Below, in pieces: positions 1 to 8,797 of a stretch of 10,879 bases of DNA. The DNA is from Labilithrix luteola (GTDB taxonomy: Bacteria > Myxococcota_A > Polyangia > Polyangiales > Polyangiaceae), in NCBI GenBank assembly GCA_026225435.1, contig JAMFST010001296.1:1-10879 (forward strand), read 5' to 3'. Position numbers and translations under genes: made by a program. Under the pieces are notes generated by a model that saw only the letters and a list, made by a program, of their open reading frames with translations, was not told the origin of the DNA and did not search any database. The stretch's first letter is position 1. The number at the start of each line of letters is the position of its first letter.

Positions 1-1232
1 CCGCAGACGGCGAGCGCCGCGACGGCGGCGAGCCCCCAGGCGAGACCGTGGCGCGAGCGCGGCAACCCCGAGGGGTACATCGAGGTCGTGAAGGGGGCGG
101 ACGTCACCGCCGGCCCGCCGCCGGGGCCAGCTCCCGATCCGAGCCCGGGCCCGAAGCCAGGCCCGAACCCTGCGCCCGGTCCCGGCGTGTTCGGCGAATA
201 ACCACCGCTCGATCCCGCCCCGTACGACTGCGGGTGGGGCGGCATGCTCGACACGATCGGGGCGGTGTGACCGGCGCCCGGGAGCATCGGGTTGTACGCC
301 TGCGCGGCACCGGCGCTCACCGGGCGGCCGTCGAACGAAGGGCGCCCGCGCGAGCTCAGACCGGCGGAGTAAGCCAGCCCCTCGGCCAGCTCCCCGGCGC
401 TCTGGAAGCGGCGCTCCGGCTCCTTCTCCATCGTCCGGGCGAACCAGGCGTCGAAGGAGGGGGGAAGCTCCGGGTTGCGCTGGGACGGAACGGGCGCCGG
501 CGAGGTGCAGATCTTCACCAGCAGATCGCCGATGGCCTGCCCCTCGAAGGGGAGCACGCCGATGACACATTTGTACGCGATGACCCCGAGCGACCAGAGA
601 TCGCTGCGGTGGTCGATCTCCTTCAGCCCGCGCGCCTGCTCGGGCGACATGAAGTAGGGCGTGCCGAGGACGGCGCCGGTCTTGGTGCCCGAGGTGAGGC
701 CGGTCATGCCGTCGGACGAGCGCATCTTGGCGATGCCGAAGTCGAGGATCTTGGCCTGCTCGTCGTCGGTGTCGTCGTCCTCGCCGCGGACGAGGAAGAT
801 GTTCTCCGGCTTGAGATCGCGGTGGGTGATGCCGCGCTCGTGGGCGCGCCCGAGGCCGCGGCAGACCTGCAGGAGGATCTTCGCCGTCTCGTGGAGGGAG
901 AGCCGGCCCAGGCGATCGAGCCGCTTGTCGAGCGCCTCGCCGATGAGCAGCTCCATGACGATGTACGGCCGGCCGTCCTCGACCCCGTGGTCGTGGATCT
1001 GGATGGCGTGCTTGCTCTGCAGGCTGGCGGCGGCGCGCGCCTCGTTGTCGAAGCGGGTCCGCGCCTCGTGGCTCTCGGCGTAGCTGGCATCGATGAACTT
1101 CACCGCGACGAGCGTGCCCAGCGTGGCGTGCTGCGCCTCCCAGACCGCGCCCATGCCGCCGCGCCCGATCTCGCGGATCAGCCGGTACTTCCCTGCGACC
1201 AGGGTGCTCGAAGGGGGGGCGAGGTCGGTCAC
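1..1232 (-). CDS. Hanks-type serine/threonine protein kinase with C-terminal membrane segment (3' end outside window)
   Basis: The kinase transfers phosphate from ATP to Ser/Thr of unknown target proteins. The catalytic domain covers about residues 16-285. It has the glycine loop GRGGMG (23-28), the ATP-binding Lys in VAVKF (K45), the likely alpha-C Glu E64, HRDLKPEN with catalytic D139, DFGIAK with metal-binding D164, and a GTPYFMSPEQ activation segment end. An acidic insert, EDDDTDDEQ (about 151-159), lies between the catalytic and DFG motifs. A Pro/Gly/Ser-rich linker follows (about 286-395, densest in glycine at 348-374), then a hydrophobic stretch starting near 397 that looks like a transmembrane helix and is cut by the window edge. 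So the kinase is probably cytoplasmic and tethered, with an unseen C-terminal sensor part. The GTG at 1232 is the only usual start between an upstream in-frame stop (1308-1310) and the domain. No clear Shine-Dalgarno precedes it. It is divergent from polA. Targets and signal are unknown. Confidence 0.95.
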   Translation of the reverse strand, partial: MTDLAPPSSTLVAGKYRLIREIGRGGMGAVWEAQHATLGTLVAVKFIDASYAESHEARTRFDNEARAAASLQSKHAIQIHDHGVEDGRPYIVMELLIGEALDKRLDRLGRLSLHETAKILLQVCRGLGRAHERGITHRDLKPENIFLVRGEDDDTDDEQAKILDFGIAKMRSSDGMTGLTSGTKTGAVLGTPYFMSPEQARGLKEIDHRSDLWSLGVIAYKCVIGVLPFEGQAIGDLLVKICTSPAPVPSQRNPELPPSFDAWFARTMEKEPERRFQSAGELAEGLAYSAGLSSRGRPSFDGRPVSAGAAQAYNPMLPGAGHTAPIVSSMPPHPQSYGAGSSGGYSPNTPGPGAGFGPGFGPGLGSGAGPGGGPAVTSAPFTTSMYPSGLPRSRHGLAWGLAAVAALAVC

Positions 1233-1342
1233 GGGATAGAGACTCGGGCAAAAGCGTAACGTGCGCGGGGGCCACGGTCCAGGTGCAGCCTGCAGACGTG
1301 CGGGCAGTCACCTGGTGCGTTTTCGGTCTATAGCGACTGGCG
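1233..1342. promoter_or_regulatory. Divergent kinase/polA intergenic region
   Basis: These 110 bp separate two divergent genes and must hold both promoters unless a promoter lies inside a gene. I see no convincing -35/-10 pair. The most AT-rich hexamer, TATAGC at 1329-1334, is too close to the polA ATG (8 bp) to be a normal -10 element unless the transcript is nearly leaderless. The dominant feature is the dyad at 1279-1315, listed separately. Confidence 0.5.
1279..1315. promoter_or_regulatory. Imperfect 37-bp dyad (operator or 5' UTR hairpin) between kinase and polA
   Basis: The outer arms CCAGGTG (1279-1285) and CACCTGG (1309-1315) are perfectly complementary. After a small asymmetric internal loop (2 versus 3 nt), positions 1288-1294 pair with 1299-1305 (seven pairs, one of them G.U), closing a four-base loop GACG at 1295-1298. 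The structure lies 27 bp upstream of the polA ATG and 46 bp upstream of the kinase GTG. It could be a protein-binding site governing one or both genes, or an RNA hairpin in a leader. It has no T-tract, so a terminator is unlikely. The pairing is seen directly; the function is inference. Confidence 0.45.
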
Positions 1343-4165
<2,823 letters not shown>

Positions 4166-4174
4166 TCACCTGAC

Positions 4175-4199
4175 CCGGAGGCGCCCCAGGACGCTCCGG
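4175..4199 (+). terminator. Weak hairpin downstream of polA
   Basis: Ten bases after the polA stop, CCGGAG (4175-4180) pairs with CTCCGG (4194-4199). Skipping one bulged base adds two inner pairs (C4182-G4193 and G4183-C4192). No T-run follows, so it is not a classical intrinsic terminator; it may aid termination or protect the mRNA 3' end. Only the pairing is seen. Confidence 0.25.
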
Positions 4200-4223
4200 A
4201 AGAGTCACAAGAAGCTTTGCCAA

Positions 4224-4261
4224 CATGACAGGATGCGGCAAACCGTGACAGGTGCGTCATG
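4224..4261. repeat. Direct TGACAGG repeats inside a CATGAC/GTCATG inverted repeat
   Basis: TGACAGG occurs exactly at 4226-4232 and again at 4246-4252, 20 bp apart (about two helical turns), each followed by a similar TGCG. The outer hexamers CATGAC (4224-4229) and GTCATG (4256-4261) are perfect reverse complements. TTTGCC (4216-4221) and GGCAAA (4237-4242) form a further inverted pair. Such spacing on one DNA face suits a dimeric regulator upstream of the gene at 4505, but the site is about 250 bp from that start and its function is unproven. Confidence 0.35.
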
Positions 4262-4414
4262 GTCGTGGCTCACGAACCCGGCGGCACTCTCCATCACGAA
4301 ATGTGAGTACGGTGGACACTCAGTGGAAGTGAAGCTAGGTTCTCTCGCAGTTTTCGGCCTCATTTCGGTGGCCTTGCCCGTGACGTCGCCGAGAGTCACT
4401 TTCGTGGGCTCAGA

Positions 4415-4430
4415 CTTGCTTGCTTGCTTG
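4415..4430. repeat. CTTG x4 tetranucleotide tandem repeat
   Basis: Four perfect tandem copies of CTTG lie 75 bp upstream of the membrane-protein start. Tetranucleotide tracts can change copy number by slippage, but four copies is short, so instability is speculative. Confidence 0.8.
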
Positions 4431-4504
4431 CCGCGGTAGCGATCCTCGCCTTGCTCAGCCCTTCGTGACGCTCTCCACCTCAGTTCTGCAATCCTCGCGC
4501 TTCC

Positions 4505-6310
4505 ATGCATGACGTCGACATCCGCCGCCTGACCGCGACCCGCGACGCGACCTTCGAGTCGTTCGACCGGGGTGCGTTCGGGAGCTCGCTCGGCTCGTCC
4601 GTGCGATCGCTCACCAACGCGCAGCTCGCGCTGGCGGCCTCTGCGGTGCTGTTCGTGCTGGGCGCGTGGCCGGTGCTGACGGTGGACATCCCGCCGCTGC
4701 AGGATCTGCCGAACCACCTGGCGACCATCTCCATCCTGGACCGGCCGGAGCAGTACCCGGAGTTCGTCTTCAACGGCTTCCTCAAGACGAACGCTGCCCT
4801 GTTCACGTGGCTCTACGGCGTCGGCCGGCTCGTCGGGGCGGTCGCGGCCGCGCGGCTGTTCCTGGTGATGGTCCTGGCGACCAACGCGCTGGTGTTCCCC
4901 CGCTTCGTCCTCGAGCTGGCCACCGGGTCGCTGCGCGAGCGGCGGGGGAAGATGCTCGTCGCGACGCTCTTCGCCGTCCCGATGATCCACAACTGGTTCG
5001 TCTCGATGGGGATGCTGGACTTCGCGCTCGGCGTCCCGCTGTCGATGACCCTGTTGATCCTGCTCAACCGGCAGAAGGCGGCGCCGACGCTGCTGCGTGG
5101 TCTGGCCATTGCGGTGACCGCGCTCCTCACCTGGTACGCCCATGCCTTTGCCCTCATCGTGGTTCACCTGCTGGTGACCCTCGAGGTGCTCTTCCCGGCC
5201 GGGGCCCGCGCGGCGCTGGATGAAGTCCGGCACGAGCCGGCGTCGACCTGGCTGGGCGCCCGCTGGCGCACCCTGGTGAAGATCGGCGTGCCGCTGCTGC
5301 CGACCACGGCGCTGTGCCTCGGATCGATCTTCCGCCAGCTCACCGAGCCCACCGGCGCGATGAGCGGCTACGTGTCGGTGCACACGCTGCTGCCCGCCTG
5401 GGAGCTGGTCTACAACCTGTGGGCCGAGTGGATGTACGGCTTCACCTGGCTGTCGCTCTCGACGCTGGTGATGGCGCTGGCGCTGGCCGCCTACGCCTGG
5501 AAGAACCGGCGCGATCGGCCGGCGTTCTTCTCGCCGCTCACCGTCGCGGTGCTCCTGGCGATGTACACCTTCGCGCCGTACATCGCGACCAACTGGTTCC
5601 ACGTCAACTCGCGCTTCACACCGTATCTCTGGCTGGCGGCGCTCCTGCGCGTGCCGGCGCGGATGCCGCGGCGCTTCGCCGTCGGGCTGGCGGTGTGCGG
5701 GCTGCTGTACTCGGCTTCGATGGGCATCGACTACGTCCGCCTCGATCGCGACCGCGCGCGCTTCACCGCGGGGATGGCCGCCGTGCCCGACGGCGCGCGT
5801 CTGTTGCCGCTCCTCTTCCGCCGGCAGGAGACGAGCGAGAACACCCGCAGCTTGCAGCACGCCTGGGGCTTCTACGTGACCGAGAAGCACACCAGCGCGC
5901 CGCTGCTGTTCGCGCACTCCAAGTCCTTCCCGCTGACCTACAGCGCGCCGCCGCCGGTCCGCTTCAATCACCTGGTGCTCGAGAGCTTCGCGCCGAACAT
6001 GAGCTCCGCCAACTGGATGTGCGACCAGCTGCGCAACGGCGGGATCGTCGTCGACGACTGCCAGGCGGAGTACCAGACACGCTGGGCCGAGTTCTGGCGC
6101 GAGGCGACGCCGCTGTACGACCATATCCTCACGTGGGACGCGTCCCCCGAGGCGCTCGCGCTGGTCCCGTCGGACTACCGGCCGACCTTCCGTGAGGACA
6201 AGCTGATCATCTGGGAGCGGACCTCGGCCCCGGCGGAGCTGTCGGAAGGCTTCGCCCCGCGAGCGTCGCGCGCGGCCTCCAGCGAAGTCCTCGCGCGCGC
6301 TCACCGTTAG
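4505..6310 (+). CDS. Multi-pass membrane protein, GT-C glycosyltransferase-like, unassigned
   Basis: This 601-residue protein has a short N-terminal cytoplasmic stretch (1-36), about nine or ten hydrophobic segments between residues 37 and 405, and a soluble C-terminal part (about 410-601). The first loop after helix 1 carries PPLQDLPNHLA (63-73; D67, N70, H71). In GT-C enzymes, such as the ArnT/PMT-like families that move sugars from polyprenyl-phosphate donors on the outer membrane face, the first extracytoplasmic loop holds an acidic catalytic motif of this kind. A later NSRFTPYLW (368-376) resembles the Arg/Pro loop of that fold. The C-terminal part includes YDHILTWD (538-545). A role in adding sugar to a lipid, polysaccharide or protein is inference; an inert membrane protein of the same ancestry is possible. 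The ATG at 4505 is the first start after an in-frame TGA (4466-4468); no Shine-Dalgarno is seen. The gene stands alone and converges on the TonB-like gene. Confidence 0.85.
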   Translation: MHDVDIRRLTATRDATFESFDRGAFGSSLGSSVRSLTNAQLALAASAVLFVLGAWPVLTVDIPPLQDLPNHLATISILDRPEQYPEFVFNGFLKTNAALFTWLYGVGRLVGAVAAARLFLVMVLATNALVFPRFVLELATGSLRERRGKMLVATLFAVPMIHNWFVSMGMLDFALGVPLSMTLLILLNRQKAAPTLLRGLAIAVTALLTWYAHAFALIVVHLLVTLEVLFPAGARAALDEVRHEPASTWLGARWRTLVKIGVPLLPTTALCLGSIFRQLTEPTGAMSGYVSVHTLLPAWELVYNLWAEWMYGFTWLSLSTLVMALALAAYAWKNRRDRPAFFSPLTVAVLLAMYTFAPYIATNWFHVNSRFTPYLWLAALLRVPARMPRRFAVGLAVCGLLYSASMGIDYVRLDRDRARFTAGMAAVPDGARLLPLLFRRQETSENTRSLQHAWGFYVTEKHTSAPLLFAHSKSFPLTYSAPPPVRFNHLVLESFAPNMSSANWMCDQLRNGGIVVDDCQAEYQTRWAEFWREATPLYDHILTWDASPEALALVPSDYRPTFREDKLIIWERTSAPAELSEGFAPRASRAASSEVLARAHR

Positions 6311-6324
6311 ACCGCGTCGGGCAG

Positions 6325-6345
6325 CGTCACCGACCCGCGGTGACG
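6325..6345. terminator. Perfect 8-bp hairpin at the convergent gene junction
   Basis: CGTCACCG (6325-6332), loop ACCCG, then CGGTGACG (6338-6345) form a perfect stem, with one more G.T pair possible (6324/6346). It lies 15 bp after the stop of the upstream plus-strand gene and overlaps the last codons and TGA of the minus-strand TonB-like gene. No T-tract follows on either side. A bidirectional terminator or 3'-end stabiliser serving both convergent genes is plausible but not shown. Confidence 0.4.
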
Positions 6346-7097
6346 TGAAGGTCGATTCGCCTTCCCGACGGGAGGGCGAACCAGGCAGTGGCGCCGACGC
6401 CGAGGGCGAAGCGGTCGCCGTGGAGGCCGTCGTGGGCCGTGTCGGCCGTCACCTGGGAGGACAGCTGCAGGGTGGTCCGCGCGCCGCGGGCGACGAAGGG
6501 GCGATGGGAGAGGAGCGCCAGGGTGCGCTGGACGCTGCTGGCGAGCGCGGGGGCCGCGCTACCGCCGAGGGAGCTGCCGCTGATGTGGCCGGTCTCGTCG
6601 AGGACGACGACGAGCGACGCCTTGCTGACGCTGCCGAGGGGCGCGGCCTGCCAGGACGGATCGGCGCTGGCGGTCTGGGCGAAGGCGCGCTGGAAGGCGG
6701 GGACGAGGTCCACGGCGCTTCGCTCGCCGACGGCTCCGTAGAGAGACGGGGCAGGCGGGACGTCCGCGGTGGGGGCTTCGCCGGTGGATGCTTTCTCGCG
6801 GAGAGGCCTCGACGGTGGCGGGCCGCCGCTCGAACCGGCCGCAGCTTGCTCCGCTGTCGCCTCCGGCAGCGGTGGCACAGCGGGCGTCGCGGCTGCTGCT
6901 GGTGCCGGTTCGGCGGTCTCGTCCGTCGCCTCGCCGGCGCCGAGATCGAACGTTTCGCCGCTCAGCGCGGGAATCGGAGGCGGAGCGGGCTCCGCACCGG
7001 CCGGGCGTTCGTGGAGCCAGGTGAAGGCGACGGCCAGGTGGACCAGCGCCGACAACGCCAGCGCCCCCTCCAGCCGTCGCGCCGCGCCCGCCATCAT
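6327..7097 (-). CDS. TonB-like membrane-anchored protein
   Basis: The 256-residue protein has the TonB-family layout. A single N-terminal membrane anchor (about 11-28) has no cleavage motif, a Pro/Ala/Glu-rich spacer (about 32-118) could span the periplasm, and a folded C-terminal part (about 125-256) follows. That part includes SLVVVLDETGHISG (161-174), followed by a helix-like stretch (182-199) and a strand-like TTLQLSSQV (208-216), as in TonB/TolA C-terminal domains. TonB passes energy from ExbB/ExbD to outer-membrane receptors; no exbB, exbD or receptor is in the window. The last 35 residues or so, HDGLHGDRFALGVG onward, extend past the TonB-like core, so this may be a lineage-specific relative with another job. 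Two adjacent ATGs (7097, 7094) are possible starts. GAGG directly abuts the first, giving 3-nt spacing to the second, so neither choice is decided. The gene is divergent from malQ. Confidence 0.75.
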   Translation of the reverse strand: MMAGAARRLEGALALSALVHLAVAFTWLHERPAGAEPAPPPIPALSGETFDLGAGEATDETAEPAPAAAATPAVPPLPEATAEQAAAGSSGGPPPSRPLREKASTGEAPTADVPPAPSLYGAVGERSAVDLVPAFQRAFAQTASADPSWQAAPLGSVSKASLVVVLDETGHISGSSLGGSAAPALASSVQRTLALLSHRPFVARGARTTLQLSSQVTADTAHDGLHGDRFALGVGATAWFALPSGRRIDLHVTAGR

Positions 7098-7177
7098 CCT
7101 CGGGACACCGTAGCGCTCCCGGTAGTTCCGGATCTTGCTGGTTCTCCCGTTCGCCCGATGATAACGCCGTCTCGCCC
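7098..7177. promoter_or_regulatory. Divergent tonB-like/malQ intergenic region with weak malQ promoter candidate
   Basis: Eighty bases separate the two divergent genes. TTGCTG (7135-7140) and GATAAC (7160-7165) are the best sigma-70-like pair towards malQ, each matching four of six consensus bases, but the 19-bp spacer is long and the start point would lie only a few bases from the malQ ATG. I see no operator-like palindrome. Confidence 0.25.
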
Positions 7178-8749
7178 ATGACAGCCCACCGCGTCGCCGG
7201 CTGCGTCATCCCGCTGTTCTCCCTTCGCACCGAGCGTGACTGGGGGATCGGCCAGATCACCGATCTGCCCGCCTGCGCCACCTGGGTGCGAGCCTCGGGG
7301 CACAAGCTGCTCCAGCTCCTGCCGCCCTACGAGCTGGCCGCCGGGGAGACGAGCCCCTACGGCGCGCGCACCGCCTTCGGTCTCGATCCTTTGTACATCG
7401 GCATCGAGGCGATCGAGGACCTCGAGGGGGTCCCGGTCGTCGAGCTGATCGGCGCCGAGGGGGAGACCGAGCTGGCGCGCCTGCGCACCCTCGACGCCGT
7501 CGACTATCCGTCGGTGCGGGCGCTCAAGACGCGCGCGCTGTCCATCGCCTTCACCCGCTTCCACGAGCGCGAGTGGATCGGCAGCGAGCAGACGTCGCCG
7601 CGGTCGATCCAGTTCCGCGCCTTCGTCGAGCGCGAGCACGAGTGGCTCGGCGATCTGTCGCTCTACGTGGCCTTGCGCGAGTCGCACAACGACTGGAGCT
7701 GGCAGGACTGGCCGCCGGGGCAGAGCCAGCGCGACCCGGCGGCGCTCGCCGAGGCCAGCGAGTCGATGGGCCGCCGCATCCTCGAGTACCAGTACCTCCA
7801 GTGGATCGCCCACACCCCGTGGGACCGCGCCCGCGGGGAGATGCGCGGCATCGGCGTCGAGCTGATGGGGGATCTGCCCTTCGTCGTCGGGCGGGAGAGC
7901 GCCGACGTCTGGTCGCGGCCGAAGGAGTTCCGGCGCGACGCCTCGCTCGGTGCGCCGCCGGATGGGTTCAGCCCCGAGGGGCCGGACTGGGGGCTTCCGC
8001 CCTACGACGTGTCGTCGATGCTGGCCCACGATCTGGCCTGGCTGCGCGCGCGCACCCGGCACGCGGCGCGGCTCTACGACCGCTTCCGCCTCGATCACGT
8101 GGTCGGGTACTTCCGCCAGTGGGTCAAGCCGGGGTCGGGCTCGACCCCTGACGGGACCAACGGCAAGGGGGCCTTCACGCCGACCGGCGAGAAGGACCAG
8201 CAGCAGCTGGGCGAGCACCTCCTGAAGGCCTTCATCACCGAGGCGGCGCCGGCGCGGATCATCGCCGAGGATCTCGGGGTCATCCCGCCGTTCGTCCGGC
8301 GCACGCTCAACGAGCTGAAGCTGCCCGGCTACCGGGTCATCCCCTGGGAGCAGATGGACGGCGTGTTCCGCGATCCGGCGAAGTTCCCCGAGGTGAGCGT
8401 CGCCACCTACAGCACGCACGACACCGCGCCGATCACCGGATGGTGGGACGAGCTCGCCCCGGCCGATCGCAAGGGCATCGCCGCCCTGGCCAAGGTCGAC
8501 GAGTCGGTCGACCGGCACACGCTGTGGAAGGCGCTGCTCCGGCTGCTCTTCAACTCCGGCGCGGAGCTCACGCTGACCCTGGTGAGCGAGCTGCTCGGCG
8601 AGACCCGGCGGATCAACCTGCCGGGCACCGTCGGCGGCGCCAACTGGACCTACCGTTTGCCCGCCTCGCTCGACGCGCTCGAGCGCGACCCAGCCATCGT
8701 CGCCCGCATGCGCGACGTGCGCGTGTTGATCGAGCAGAGCGGGCGCTGA
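7178..8749 (+). CDS. malQ: 4-alpha-glucanotransferase (amylomaltase, GH77)
   Basis: MalQ moves segments of one alpha-1,4-glucan onto another, releasing glucose, and recycles short malto-oligosaccharides in the cytoplasm. The GH77 motifs run in order: SPYGARTAFGLDPLYI (59-74), ELMGDLPFVVGRESADVW (228-245), FSPEGPDWGLPPYD (264-277), RFRLDHVVGY with nucleophile D306, IIAEDLGVIPP with acid/base E364, STHDTAPITGWW with D415, and INLPGTVGGANW (479-490). The WGLPP loop is closer to the E. coli/actinobacterial form than to the WGNP form of thermophile enzymes, whereas the length (523 aa) is that of the short bacterial and plant DPE1 type, without the E. coli N-terminal extension. The ATG at 7178 is the only start between the divergent gene and the first conserved residues; no Shine-Dalgarno is visible. 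It is the first gene of a likely operon with glgX, 48 bp downstream. Confidence 0.97.
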   Translation: MTAHRVAGCVIPLFSLRTERDWGIGQITDLPACATWVRASGHKLLQLLPPYELAAGETSPYGARTAFGLDPLYIGIEAIEDLEGVPVVELIGAEGETELARLRTLDAVDYPSVRALKTRALSIAFTRFHEREWIGSEQTSPRSIQFRAFVEREHEWLGDLSLYVALRESHNDWSWQDWPPGQSQRDPAALAEASESMGRRILEYQYLQWIAHTPWDRARGEMRGIGVELMGDLPFVVGRESADVWSRPKEFRRDASLGAPPDGFSPEGPDWGLPPYDVSSMLAHDLAWLRARTRHAARLYDRFRLDHVVGYFRQWVKPGSGSTPDGTNGKGAFTPTGEKDQQQLGEHLLKAFITEAAPARIIAEDLGVIPPFVRRTLNELKLPGYRVIPWEQMDGVFRDPAKFPEVSVATYSTHDTAPITGWWDELAPADRKGIAALAKVDESVDRHTLWKALLRLLFNSGAELTLTLVSELLGETRRINLPGTVGGANWTYRLPASLDALERDPAIVARMRDVRVLIEQSGR

Positions 8750-8797
8750 TTGGCCTCGTCCCGGCGCTCGTTCCCCGTCGCCGAAGTGGCCGCGCCG

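Larger units (their letters stand above)
4166..4504. other. 339-bp intergenic region of lower GC without a convincing gene
   Basis: The stretch between polA and the membrane-protein gene is visibly richer in A/T than its surroundings. It holds a hairpin just after the polA stop, a pair of direct repeats nested in an inverted repeat (4224-4261), a short TCAC-GAAAT-GTGA dyad (about 4291-4303), and a CTTG microsatellite (4415-4430). A promoter for the downstream gene should lie here, but I see no clear -35/-10 pair. I found no tRNA or rRNA and no reading frame with coding character. Confidence 0.6.

Noticed and set aside
48..1259. A 403-residue plus-strand frame opposite the kinase
   Set aside because: The minus strand carries all the Hanks-kinase motifs in order, so this frame is a by-product of GC-rich codon use.
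4291..4303. TCAC-GAAAT-GTGA dyad as a CRP-type site
   Set aside because: The arms are in the opposite order to the CRP consensus (GTGA first, TCAC second) and only 4 bp long.
4323..4439. A possible 38-residue peptide with one hydrophobic stretch (GTG start) in the intergenic region; longer in-frame starts exist upstream
   Set aside because: No ribosome site, no coding-like third-position bias and no recognisable family. A short hydrophobic frame in 339 bp is easily due to chance.
4205..6304. A 699-residue antisense frame over the membrane-protein gene
   Set aside because: Its composition (Arg/Gln/His-rich) and lack of any domain mark it as a shadow; the plus strand encodes coherent transmembrane helices.
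8750..8797. TTG 8750 or GTG 8786 as the glgX start
   Set aside because: Both are in frame, but ATG 8798 already supplies the usual short leader before the conserved PLGATYDGGGVNF segment. They remain possible but are less likely.
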